A stretch of DNA of 35,061 nt. Origin: Xenococcaceae cyanobacterium MO_167.B52. Its GTDB lineage: Bacteria; Cyanobacteriota; Cyanobacteriia; Cyanobacteriales; Xenococcaceae. Below the pieces are notes generated by a model. The model saw nothing but the letters and a program-made list of their open reading frames with translations, was not told the DNA's origin and searched no databases. Of the stretch, positions 1 through 8,234 are shown piece after piece. The translations under genes were made by a program, and so were the position numbers. The DNA lies in the NCBI GenBank assembly GCA_030065315.1, contig JASJDB010000017.1, positions 1-35,061 of the forward strand, given 5' to 3'. Position 1 is the stretch's first letter. Each line of letters starts with the position of its first letter.

Positions 1-41
1 GATTTTCATTCTGTTTCAAGTCTAAAGTATGGTGGTTGATA

Positions 42-80
42 AATGCGATCGCACGAAGTGAGGCACTACGCGATCGCATT
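42..80. repeat. Inverted repeat built on two HIP1 octamers
   Basis: Two GCGATCGC octamers (45-52 and 70-77) sit inside 11-base arms that are perfect reverse complements (42-52 and 70-80), separated by 17 bases. HIP1 is a highly iterated palindrome of many cyanobacterial genomes. No gene is visible in bases 1-150. The structure could fold in RNA, but there is no following T-run, so I do not call a terminator. Confidence 0.6.
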
Positions 81-153
81 ATCGGACAAAATATAGCAAT
101 TAAGCAGTATTAGAGCCGTTAAGATAAAAAAAGAATAATTAAACTTTTGATTG

Positions 154-708
154 ATGACTATGGCTGTAACTACTTACAAATGGTCGATCGCTGAATGGCA
201 TGAATTGGTAAATTCAGGTGTACTCTCTGGAAAAAAAGTTGAGTTACTGGAAGGGGAAATAGTTCAAATGAGTCCCGAAGGAATACCACATAGCTACACA
301 CAACAGTCTGTAAGCGATTATCTCAGAGAATTACTCAAAGGAAAGGCACATATTAGAGATGCCCACCCTATAACTTTAGATAATTCAGAACCAGAGCCAG
401 ATATTGCTATTGTTCGTTTACCTAGCAGTATTTACGCCCAACACCATCCTTATACAGAAGATATTTATTGGCTAATAGAAGTATCTAATCAAACTTTAGC
501 CAAAGATTTGGAGCAAAAAACTATTACTTATGCTCGTAATGGTATTGCTGAATATTGGGTAATTGACCTCAAGCATAATAAATTAATCCTTCACACTCAA
601 CCTGAAGGTAATAGTTACAATCGAGTTGTTGAGTATAAGTCTGGGGTAGTTTCACCTTTGGTTTTTCCTGATGTTGTTATTGGTTTGGATAATATTTTGT
701 TGTATTAG
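154..708 (+). CDS. Uma2 family (DUF820) putative endonuclease
   Basis: A 184-residue protein of the Uma2/DUF820 family, very abundant in cyanobacteria and assigned to the PD-(D/E)XK nuclease superfamily. Visible hallmarks, in order: KVELLEGEIVQMSPEG near the N-terminus, PEPDIAIV (candidate metal-binding Asp), YWLIEVSNQT (candidate catalytic Glu), then a Lys in the EQKTITYARNGIAEYWVID block. Length is normal for the family. A TTG at 151 opens the frame, but ATG at 154 or ATG at 160 are more likely starts; there is no clear Shine-Dalgarno sequence to decide. The gene stands alone, with about 380 bp of non-coding DNA downstream. The biological role of these proteins is largely unknown; a link to mobile DNA is often assumed. 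Confidence 0.85.
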   Translation: MTMAVTTYKWSIAEWHELVNSGVLSGKKVELLEGEIVQMSPEGIPHSYTQQSVSDYLRELLKGKAHIRDAHPITLDNSEPEPDIAIVRLPSSIYAQHHPYTEDIYWLIEVSNQTLAKDLEQKTITYARNGIAEYWVIDLKHNKLILHTQPEGNSYNRVVEYKSGVVSPLVFPDVVIGLDNILLY

Positions 709-1089
709 GATGGGTTTAGATCGAATAATAAAATTCGTCCGCTCTGGTAAACCAAAAATAGAAATCAAAAGAATCATCTATAACCTCTAATATCCAACCA
801 TCAAATCCATCTGCGTTTGCGGTGCGACCCTGCGGAATTTATAATCCGCAAAGGAACGCGCACCAAGACATCTGCGTTCATCTGTGGACTCTTATTCTCT
901 AAACTATTAGGAAAAACTACCCTATTAGTAAAAAGTCAAAACAATGACTAGAAGTACAAAACTTCCTTCAAAAGTTATCAATTTGCTCAAAGAATTAGAA
1001 AACAGAAAAGAATTACAGAGATTTTTACATATTACTAAAGTGTGTAAATAATTTTGTTGAAGCACTTACTAACTGTCGAAGCAAGAAAA
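709..1089. other. Gene-poor spacer between Uma2 gene and caspase gene
   Basis: No convincing gene. Around 805-895 is GC-richer sequence with two related ATCTGCGTT phrases (808-816 and 870-878), which looks like decayed intergenic repeat material. A short frame at 944-1051 could encode 35 residues (begins MTRSTKLPSK), without a ribosome binding site; it may be a gene remnant. Bases 1041-1073 match the 3' part of the dispersed repeat also found near 23300 and 32850. Confidence 0.5.
1041..1073 (+). repeat. Partial copy of dispersed repeat R2 (3' part)
   Basis: The stretch beginning TGTGTAAATAATTTTG and ending with CACTTACTAAC resembles the right-hand ends of the longer copies at 23222-23330 and 32776-32878. 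Only the last 30 or so bases are recognisable here. It lies just downstream of the minus-strand caspase gene. Confidence 0.4.
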
Positions 1090-3972
1090 TTACTGCCAGT
1101 GAATACAATAAGCTGCTTCTTTAGGATTGGAACTCTGATCTTTTTTGAGTTCCTCTATATATTCTTGATTAGCTTTTTGATCAACTACCCATTCCCCATT
1201 TTCGTTATCCCAGGAGCCTTTATAAAAAGCTTTTTCCCAGTAACAAGCTAATTTGATTTGAGAAGGAGTAAGATTTTTAGCTTCAATAAGGTTGGCAAAA
1301 TTGAGGTTGGCAAAATTGAGGTTGACACGATTGAGGTTAGCACCATTGAGGGTGGCACCATTGAGGTTAGCATCAAAGAGGGTGGCATGATCCAAGTCAG
1401 CACCATTGAGGTTAGCCTCACTCAGGTTAGCATGATCCAAGTCAGCGCGATTGAGGTTAGCATCACTCAGGTTGGCACGATCCAAGTCAGCGCGATTGAG
1501 GGTAGCACCAAAGAGAGTGGCACCACTGAGGTTAGCACGATTGAGGTTGGCAAAGTTGAGGGCGACAAAATTGAGGTTGGCATCACTCAGATTGGCATCA
1601 CTCAGATTAGCATCAATCAGGTTGGCACCACTGAGATTGTAAGACTTCAAACTCTTTCTAGCCTTGACTAACCTTGCCAATGCCTCAATTCTTCCTTGAC
1701 AATACTCTTTGCCTTTACAGTTTTGAATTAGTATTTTATCCTCATTCCACCATAGCTCTCTAACTATAAAATATCCGACCATAGCTGTTCCAATTAGAGA
1801 GATGACTGAAAATAGTACCAGGGATTTTATGGTTTCTCTTTTTTGATATTTACTATTTTGAGCAGCAAATTTGGCAGTTAATTTTGACGGAAGATATTTT
1901 TTCTGTTGTTGTTTTTCCGAATAGTTGGCTTCTTGTAGTCTTGTTTTTGACAATAAATAATTGGTCTTTTGTTCTGAAGATTGCGAATCTCTAGCACCAT
2001 CTTCAATCTTGGGTTTTTGTCTAAGTAAATCGCGATATTCATCTAACCATTGACGGAGCAGTATCCAATTTTTAATTAAAGCTTCATAAGCTAGAGTAAT
2101 TTCTGCTGGTTGAGCCATTTCAGAGTTGGTCTCTATAGGATTTTTAGTAACAATAAGTTTTTCATCAGCTAATTTTTGCACAACCTGATCTATTAAATCT
2201 TGGTTATGTTTAGCTATCACTAAATCTTGTTTAAAAACTCCTCTATGGTTGTTTCCAGTTCCTTTACTGAAGGCAGTTAATGAAAGAAAAATATGTTGAG
2301 CGCAATCTTGTTCTTGTTTACTTAAACTTTTATAGACATCCGTAGCTCTTTGATTTAAGGTTCCCCCAATACCTCCTAATTGAGCATAAGCACTCAATTT
2401 TAATTGATTATTCTTTCTTCTTTGCCAAAGTTGAGTTAGGGTATCTTGTAGTAGAAGTAAACTATTTGGTGACCCTTCAAGATCTTTTAGGATCTCTTCA
2501 ACTAATCCTGATTCTAAGGTTAACTTAACTTTGGCAGCAGGTTTGATAATTGCTTGTCTTAGTTCCTCGGTTTCCATTGGAGGAATAGTAATTAGGTTAG
2601 CTTGGATTATTTCACCTAATCCACCGTATTCAGGTTGTACACATTTGCCAAAGAAATCAATTCTCATCGCCAGAATTAGACCTAGTTTATTATCGGTTTG
2701 GTCTAAAGCTTCTAAGAGACAGCGAAAGAAAGTTTCTCTCTCTTTTAAATCTTGACAACGAGTAAATGCTTCCTCAAATTGATCTACAACTAAAATCACC
2801 CGATTAGCACTGCTGGCTTGGACTAATTTTCGTAATCCTTCTCCTCCTTGTTTGAGCAAAGACTCGATGTGATCTAACTGGGTCGCTCGTTCAGGATCAG
2901 ATAAATTAGAATCAAGCCAGCAAAAAGCCAGGCTTTGTAGAGGATGTTGCCCTGGCAACATAATTTTAATCTTCCAATTCTGTGAACCAGCTAGTTTTCT
3001 CCCTAACTTCAATTGGTGTAATAGTCCTGCTCTCAAAACGGATGACTTGCCGCTACCAGATGCTCCCAGAATCGCGAGAAAATTATTTTGTCCAACTTGG
3101 TCAATGAGCTGAGCAGTTAACTTTTCTCTGCCATAAAAGTATTTAGGGTCTGACTCGTTAAAATCAAAATATTCTAATCCTTTGTAGGGACAAATATCAT
3201 CATTATCTTGTCCTTTAGAAACGGAAATTGGTGTATGTAAAGTACGGGTTAGATTAATAGGTGAGCCAAAGTTAGTAGATACCAGGTTTTGTTTTTCATG
3301 GCGTAAATTCTGATTAATGAATTCCATGAGACTGTAATTAGTGATCCATTCTTGGGGACAACGATTCGGGTCTAATCCCTCTAGAAGAACTTTGGTTAGA
3401 GCGGTGTAGTTACTCTTTAAACCTTCGTAAGATGCTTCAAATGCTCTAGAAGCAGCAATGAAACACCTATCTCTGGCTTGTCCTTGTTCTCCAGGGTCAG
3501 CTTCATTAAAATTGAGTAATCCTCCACTATGACAACAATCTAACCAAATAATTTGTTGTTTTATGGGACTTTCCTGAAGTAAGCGACGTAACCATTGTAG
3601 GGATAAACCATAAAAACTAAGACTAGGATTAACGTTGCTAGTAGCTAAAAACCCTTCCTGAATAGCTAAGTCTTCTCTGATTCCATGACCAGAAAAGTAA
3701 AACAATGCAGTATCAGGAATTTGTCTGCCCTGTGGTTTAAATAGTTTAACTAAAGCTTTCTTCAGTTGAGTTAAGCTGAGTTCTTGTGTGTTTGCTATGT
3801 ATGGCTTTCCTGTATCTGGGTCAATAGCTTCAGGCAGTCGGCAAACATTAAAATCACCATACTTTTCTAGAATTTCTGCGATCGCTTTTCCATGAATAGC
3901 GGGAGTATCAAGATTACGTAACCTGTGGTCTTGATATTGATTAATGCCAACAACTAACGCATCTCTACTCAT
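1090..3972 (-). CDS. Caspase-like protease with STAND NTPase, membrane segment and pentapeptide repeats
   Basis: A 960-residue multidomain protein. Residues 1-250 form a caspase-like (metacaspase/orthocaspase, peptidase C14) domain with the dyad His96 in FYFSGHG and Cys147 in WLDCCHSGG. Residues 260-650 form an nSTAND1-type NTPase: entry motif CPYKGLEYF, Walker A GASGSGKS (303-310), Walker B VILVVDQFEE (392-401), and a winged-helix-like end with YEALIKNWILLRQWL. A hydrophobic segment at about 716-738 predicts one membrane span. Residues 778-898 are about 24 pentapeptide repeats (A-N/D-L-x-x). The last 60 residues match the tail often seen on cyanobacterial pentapeptide proteins. STAND proteins are signal-triggered switches, so I infer a sensor-triggered protease for stress, cell death or defence. 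No partner gene is adjacent. Confidence 0.9.
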   Translation of the reverse strand: MSRDALVVGINQYQDHRLRNLDTPAIHGKAIAEILEKYGDFNVCRLPEAIDPDTGKPYIANTQELSLTQLKKALVKLFKPQGRQIPDTALFYFSGHGIREDLAIQEGFLATSNVNPSLSFYGLSLQWLRRLLQESPIKQQIIWLDCCHSGGLLNFNEADPGEQGQARDRCFIAASRAFEASYEGLKSNYTALTKVLLEGLDPNRCPQEWITNYSLMEFINQNLRHEKQNLVSTNFGSPINLTRTLHTPISVSKGQDNDDICPYKGLEYFDFNESDPKYFYGREKLTAQLIDQVGQNNFLAILGASGSGKSSVLRAGLLHQLKLGRKLAGSQNWKIKIMLPGQHPLQSLAFCWLDSNLSDPERATQLDHIESLLKQGGEGLRKLVQASSANRVILVVDQFEEAFTRCQDLKERETFFRCLLEALDQTDNKLGLILAMRIDFFGKCVQPEYGGLGEIIQANLITIPPMETEELRQAIIKPAAKVKLTLESGLVEEILKDLEGSPNSLLLLQDTLTQLWQRRKNNQLKLSAYAQLGGIGGTLNQRATDVYKSLSKQEQDCAQHIFLSLTAFSKGTGNNHRGVFKQDLVIAKHNQDLIDQVVQKLADEKLIVTKNPIETNSEMAQPAEITLAYEALIKNWILLRQWLDEYRDLLRQKPKIEDGARDSQSSEQKTNYLLSKTRLQEANYSEKQQQKKYLPSKLTAKFAAQNSKYQKRETIKSLVLFSVISLIGTAMVGYFIVRELWWNEDKILIQNCKGKEYCQGRIEALARLVKARKSLKSYNLSGANLIDANLSDANLSDANLNFVALNFANLNRANLSGATLFGATLNRADLDRANLSDANLNRADLDHANLSEANLNGADLDHATLFDANLNGATLNGANLNRVNLNFANLNFANLIEAKNLTPSQIKLACYWEKAFYKGSWDNENGEWVVDQKANQEYIEELKKDQSSNPKEAAYCIHWQ
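1279..1641 (-). repeat. 15-bp tandem repeats encoding pentapeptide repeats
   Basis: This stretch of the caspase gene is about 24 tandem 15-bp units, one per pentapeptide. Neighbouring units are very similar at the DNA level (read on the plus strand, variants of TTGAGGTTAGCACCA). The similarity also keeps plus-strand frames open across it (for example 1258-1671), which are artefacts of the repeat. Confidence 0.9.
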
Positions 3973-4255
3973 GATTATAAGGCTCTAAAAAAACTTTTAT
4001 GCTCATCTTTTGATGATGTAGAGCTATTTTTTCTAGTCTTTCTAAATAATACAAAGACAGTTGAAATGAGTATATAACCCCAAGACCAAGTAAATCTTAA
4101 AGAATTTCTTAATTTATAGAAAAGAGAGAGAGAAGACAAGGAAGAGAGGGGAGTTTTTTCTATCACTTCTTTCCATACTTCCCACACTCCCTAATTTCAT
4201 TAAGTTTTTAGGCTTATATTGCGATCACAATTATCTTGAGTATTTAATTTAATCT

Positions 4256-4420
4256 TTATAAAGATGCGCCTAAACCCCCTAATAGAGGATCAATAAGAGG
4301 ATTATCTAATGAGAATTCAGATTCATCCTGGGGTTTTTGAGTCTTATTATCTTCTCCATCATTTTTATTTAGTTGAGGTGTATTTTCTCCTGTATTTTCT
4401 GAGAATATAGCGGTTCTCAT
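4256..4420 (-). CDS. Possible small hypothetical protein (54 aa)
   Basis: A 54-residue frame beginning MRTAIFSENTG, with a hydrophilic, Asn/Asp/Gln-rich middle and a hydrophobic, Gly-rich end (PLIDPLLGGLGASL). An upstream TTG at 4438 would add six residues but lies inside dispersed repeat R1, so the ATG at 4420 is preferred. There is no clear ribosome binding site and I recognise no family. It lies about 280 bp upstream of the caspase gene in the same direction. It may be a real small peptide gene or a chance frame. Confidence 0.3.
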   Translation of the reverse strand: MRTAIFSENTGENTPQLNKNDGEDNKTQKPQDESEFSLDNPLIDPLLGGLGASL

Positions 4421-4422
4421 TT

Positions 4423-4514
4423 TAATGAGATACAACAAATATCTTAGTTTTCGTTCATGGTTAATGGTTAATCGTTCATCGACTGTACCCCACTTATTTG
4501 AGAAAGGCTATAAT
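4423..4514 (+). repeat. Dispersed repeat R1, copy 1 (92 bp)
   Basis: Begins TAATGAGATACAACAAATAT and ends AGAAAGGCTATAAT. It matches 32451-32566 almost base for base, except that the other copy carries a 24-base insertion after TCGTTCAT. Both copies are intergenic. No terminal inverted repeats or coding frame are obvious. Confidence 0.85.
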
Positions 4515-4717
4515 ATCCAATCTAATTATCAAATCCCTGAATTAATCAGTAGTTACCTATCAAAACAAGAGCCAAAAAATAAATTGGGGAAATAGTAAAT
4601 TATTTAAGTATAATTACTTAAGATTAATTACCACACTTGAAATAACGTGAGTTCGTAGTTCTTCCTATTTAATTTTTCTAAACTTGGGAAATTGATCGGC
4701 AAATCAAGCAAAAGATT

Positions 4718-5359
4718 ATGGATATTAGTGAGCTAAGAGAAGAATATACTAAAGGTGGTTTGAGACGGGAAGAACTTGCTGCTGATCCTATTAAAGAATT
4801 TGAACTGTGGTTTCAACAAGCTTGTGCTGTCAACTTACCAGAACCCAATGCTATGTGTTTAGCTACAGTTTCAGCTACTGGTGAACCTTCACAGAGAATG
4901 GTGTTGCTAAAGTATTTTGACCACCAAGGATTAGTTTTTTTTACTAACTACGAAAGTACCAAAGCCCTTCAAATAGAAAAAAATCCCCAAGTATCGTTGT
5001 TATTTTTCTGGACAGCTTTACAACGTCAGGTGCGTATTACTGGTCATGCTGTCAAAATTTCTACTGCTGAATCTTTAAAATATTTTACGACTCGTCCTAG
5101 AGGTAGTCAAATTGGAGCTTGGTGTTCCCAACAAAGTAGCGTAATCTCTTCCCGTCAAATGCTGGAAATGAAATTTGATGAGATCAAACGGAAGTTTCAA
5201 AACCAAGAAGTTCCTCTACCTTCTGCCTGGGGTGGTTATCGAGTTGTACCCCACAGTTTTGAATTTTGGCAAGGCAGAACCAATCGGCTCCATGACCGCT
5301 TTTTATATTCTCGTCCAGAGGGAGAATTTGACTGGAAAATTCAAAGATTAGCTCCGTGA
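4718..5359 (+). CDS. pdxH: Pyridoxamine 5'-phosphate oxidase PdxH
   Basis: A 213-residue FMN-dependent oxidase that converts pyridoxine or pyridoxamine 5'-phosphate to pyridoxal 5'-phosphate, the last step of vitamin B6 synthesis and salvage, in the cytoplasm. Family signatures run end to end: the N-terminal LREEYTKGGL with ADPIKEFELWF, the FMN-binding PSQRMVLLKYFDHQGLVFFT stretch, RPRGSQIGAWCSQQSS in the middle, and FEFWQGRTNRLHDRF near the end, where RLHDR (190-194) belongs to the substrate-binding site. It ends WKIQRLAP, the usual C-terminus. Length is typical and the ATG at 4718 gives a full N-terminus. Transcribed alone; the neighbouring esterase faces it. Confidence 0.97.
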   Translation: MDISELREEYTKGGLRREELAADPIKEFELWFQQACAVNLPEPNAMCLATVSATGEPSQRMVLLKYFDHQGLVFFTNYESTKALQIEKNPQVSLLFFWTALQRQVRITGHAVKISTAESLKYFTTRPRGSQIGAWCSQQSSVISSRQMLEMKFDEIKRKFQNQEVPLPSAWGGYRVVPHSFEFWQGRTNRLHDRFLYSRPEGEFDWKIQRLAP

Positions 5360-5461
5360 AACTTGCAACTGCTTTCAATGAAGAACACTTATTGTTGGCT
5401 CCGTTGACTTAATTGACAAGGATTAGAGCCATCTACTTGAACTTACTGAGACTTGTCAGCC

Positions 5462-6451
5462 TTATTTATTTCCTAGTGATCGGTGTTCCTGATTATTGCG
5501 AGTGTACAGGTGGATATTTAGAAATTCTCGAATAGCTCTGTATATACGCAATATTTCACTCTTTGTAAAATCACCATGACCACCACCAGGGATAGTAATT
5601 AGTTTGTTGGAAACTTTTGCCCGTTCTAGCTTCTGGTGAAGTTGAACAGCATGGCTATATGGAACTAGAGTATCAGCATCACCATGTATGGTAATTACTG
5701 GTGGTAAATCATTTCGTACATAATTAAGGGGAGAAACACGTTCTGCAATTTCCCTGGGGTCTGTCGTACTTCCGATCCACTGTACTGCATAGTATTGTAG
5801 ATTTTCTCCTTCAAGCAAATCTTCTACATCGGTAATACCATACCAGTTCACAATTGCCGCAACCTTGAGCTGTTCCTTCCCTGGACATTGACGGTCAAGT
5901 CCAGCACTGGCAGGGATCATTCCTGTAGTAAGAGCTAGATGTCCGCCAGCTGAACCACCTGAGACAACAAGTTTATTAGTATCAAAACCATACTGGTCTG
6001 CGTTTCGGATTACCCATCTTAGAGCACAAAGACAGTCTTCCACCGCAGCTGGTGCAGGAGAGATATTAGCTAATCGGTATTGAACATTAACTACTGCCCA
6101 ACCCATTTCCAAATAAGGTAACAGACTCAAAATGCTTCCTTCCTTTACTCCAGTTACCCAACCCCCGCCATGAAAGTAAATAATTGTTGGAACTGGTTCT
6201 TCAGTATTACGCGGTGCATAGACATCAAGTTTTAATTCGACATTATTCGCTTTTAGGTAGGTGATATTTGATTTACTGCTGTAATCAAGCTGTACAGTGG
6301 ATGTCCATCTAGCTGTATCTGAAAGCTGCGCCAAAGTAGGGCTATTTATTATTAGCAACGGTAAAATGAAAGCGAATACAAACTTGGAATTGAATCTAAA
6401 CCTTTTCTGAAGCCTTAAAGCATCTTTTTTAGAGGAATCTTTTGTTAGCAC
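5462..6451 (-). CDS. Secreted alpha/beta-hydrolase (esterase/lipase-like)
   Basis: A 329-residue alpha/beta-hydrolase of the HSL/BD-FAE-like carboxylesterase type. A basic start followed by a hydrophobic segment and SPTLAQ (about residues 18-42) looks like a signal peptide, so the enzyme is probably exported. The oxyanion-hole motif HGGGW is at 94-98, the nucleophile elbow GGSAGG places Ser167, HGDAD gives catalytic Asp260 and GGGHGDF gives His292, a complete triad. The natural substrate cannot be read from sequence; short acyl or acetyl esters are likely for this family. The frame starts at GTG (6451); no in-frame ATG precedes the signal peptide. The gene lies 235 bp downstream of the gamma-glutamyltransferase-like gene, so co-transcription is uncertain. 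Confidence 0.88.
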   Translation of the reverse strand: MLTKDSSKKDALRLQKRFRFNSKFVFAFILPLLIINSPTLAQLSDTARWTSTVQLDYSSKSNITYLKANNVELKLDVYAPRNTEEPVPTIIYFHGGGWVTGVKEGSILSLLPYLEMGWAVVNVQYRLANISPAPAAVEDCLCALRWVIRNADQYGFDTNKLVVSGGSAGGHLALTTGMIPASAGLDRQCPGKEQLKVAAIVNWYGITDVEDLLEGENLQYYAVQWIGSTTDPREIAERVSPLNYVRNDLPPVITIHGDADTLVPYSHAVQLHQKLERAKVSNKLITIPGGGHGDFTKSEILRIYRAIREFLNIHLYTRNNQEHRSLGNK

Positions 6452-6686
6452 TTGTTTAATAGCCTTCTTTAAGTAGCCAAAGACTTTTATAATTTAGTTT
6501 ATAGCTATAGTACGATTTAATCAGTTTAATTTGCTAACAATAAATTGAATTATTAATAAAAAAACGGAAAGTTAGGGAGAATCCCAATCCTCAATTTCCC
6601 ATCCCTAATTACCAATCTCCATCAGCAGCCAAGTCTCTAACCATACCAATTCTCGAAAATAACAAAAGACTTAATTTTTGAGCGAA

Positions 6687-8225
6687 CTAGTTTTCTCCTA
6701 AAGCAACTGCTCCACTACGACGGGGATCGGCAGCAGCAGTTAACCCCTGATTAGGATGACCTAATGCAGCTTGAACTCCGCCGAAATACATGGAAATTCC
6801 TGGAAATTGACGACTCGGTAAACTTAGGTTTGCTACATTTAAGCCTGATTCATAAGCGATCGCAGGAGTCTTTTCAAAAACTTCAAAATGGAGTCGAGGA
6901 TGGGATATGGCTTGATCTAGAGGCAAGTCTAGAGTAATACAATTAAATAATACTTGGGCGATCGCAGTAGTAATCCGAGAAGCACCAGGAGAACCAATTG
7001 CCAGCACTCTGCCATCTTGATGACGACAAATAGTAGGTGCCATATTGGAAATAAGGCGAGTTCCACAAGACAGGTGCCGTAATCCTTGGGGATGTAGTTC
7101 AATTTCCCCCAGGGAGTTATTTAACCATAAACCTGTACCTCCAGCCATTACCCCTGAACCATATCCCGAAGAAGCTGAGATGGAGCAAGCTAAACCATCA
7201 CTATCTACAGCGGAGATGTGGATTGTGGAGGGGGATTTAGTTAACTGTTGCCAATTATCTTGGGCTGCTATTTCTAGCAGTTTAGCTGCTTCTTGCTCGA
7301 TTTTTGACTCTGCTACTCCTTCTAAATAATTACCGCGATATTGCAATACTGCTTGTTGAATTTCTGCTATTGCTTTTACCGTTGCGCCATCCCATTGCTT
7401 CAGGGATTTTTGATCTAGTAATAATAGCATTGCTGCCAAACAAGTACCCCCTACTGCGGGTGCAGGATTGGTCGCAACTTGCCAATCTCCAAAATTAATT
7501 AGGGTTGGCGATCGCTCTATTGCTTGATAGTGAATTAAATCTTCTAGGGTGAGAAGTCCCTGATTGGCTTGAATTTCGGCGGTAATTTTTTCCCCTAACT
7601 CTCCACCATATAAAACACCTACTCCTTCCTGGGCGATCAGCTCCAAACTCTGGGCTAGTTGAGTCAGTTTTACCCGCTCTCCCAACTGTAAATGACTACC
7701 ATCAGCTTTATGAACCACTTGATGACTGTCAGGATGCCAACCAAAAATCACTTGATGGGTATAGGAAAAATATTCTGCTGCTACTGGAGAGACAGGAAAA
7801 CCTTGACTTACTTGTTGTTGTGCAGGAACAACCATTTCTGACCAAGGAAGATTGCCATATTGCTGCGCTGCTAAATTCAAACCCGCAAACATTCCAGGAG
7901 TAGCTACAGAACCATAACCAACCAAGGTACTTGTACCACCACCATAGTCAAAAAAAGCTTCTTTCATACCACTGCCAAACTTTCTAGAAGTTAGACCCCT
8001 TCCTGGCATTTCTCCATAGGCATCAATCACTACTGGGTCTTTTTCCTTAGACCAAATAGTGATAAAACCGTTAGCACCAGGAGCAATAATTCCCAGATTG
8101 GTACACATAGAACTGATGGTAGCTGCGATCGCTGCATCAACCGCATTACCTCCCCGATTAGCTACAGCAGCACCAGCATCCACTACAATCTGAGCATCGG
8201 AGGCAATAATAACTTTTCTGGACAT
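6687..8225 (-). CDS. Gamma-glutamyltransferase family protein
   Basis: A 512-residue member of the Ntn-hydrolase gamma-glutamyltranspeptidase family, which cleaves gamma-glutamyl bonds such as that of glutathione. Seen: the N-terminal GGNAVDAAIAA block, PGMFAGL, the self-processing site STIHISAVDSDG where Thr334 aligns with the nucleophile that becomes the N-terminus of the small subunit (E. coli Thr391), and the GSPGASRI glycine motif at 411-418. It is a little shorter than typical GGTs and has no signal peptide, so it may be cytoplasmic or an acylase-like relative. It starts 9 bp after the end of the response-regulator gene on the same strand, so the two are probably co-transcribed. Confidence 0.9.
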   Translation of the reverse strand: MSRKVIIASDAQIVVDAGAAVANRGGNAVDAAIAATISSMCTNLGIIAPGANGFITIWSKEKDPVVIDAYGEMPGRGLTSRKFGSGMKEAFFDYGGGTSTLVGYGSVATPGMFAGLNLAAQQYGNLPWSEMVVPAQQQVSQGFPVSPVAAEYFSYTHQVIFGWHPDSHQVVHKADGSHLQLGERVKLTQLAQSLELIAQEGVGVLYGGELGEKITAEIQANQGLLTLEDLIHYQAIERSPTLINFGDWQVATNPAPAVGGTCLAAMLLLLDQKSLKQWDGATVKAIAEIQQAVLQYRGNYLEGVAESKIEQEAAKLLEIAAQDNWQQLTKSPSTIHISAVDSDGLACSISASSGYGSGVMAGGTGLWLNNSLGEIELHPQGLRHLSCGTRLISNMAPTICRHQDGRVLAIGSPGASRITTAIAQVLFNCITLDLPLDQAISHPRLHFEVFEKTPAIAYESGLNVANLSLPSRQFPGISMYFGGVQAALGHPNQGLTAAADPRRSGAVALGEN

Positions 8226-8234
8226 ATTAGTAGA

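Noticed and set aside
1279-1641. Possible CRISPR-like array
   Set aside because: Units are 15 bp without unique spacers and translate as pentapeptides.
1258-1671. 137-codon plus-strand frame with repeats of V-S-T-I-E type
   Set aside because: It is the complement of the pentapeptide-repeat coding sequence; the 15-bp periodicity keeps it open. The minus-strand protein has coherent domains.
3975-4187. 70-codon minus-strand frame directly before the caspase gene
   Set aside because: Composed partly of low-complexity Ser/Leu-rich sequence from purine-rich DNA, no ribosome binding site and no recognisable family; one hydrophobic stretch alone does not support a gene.
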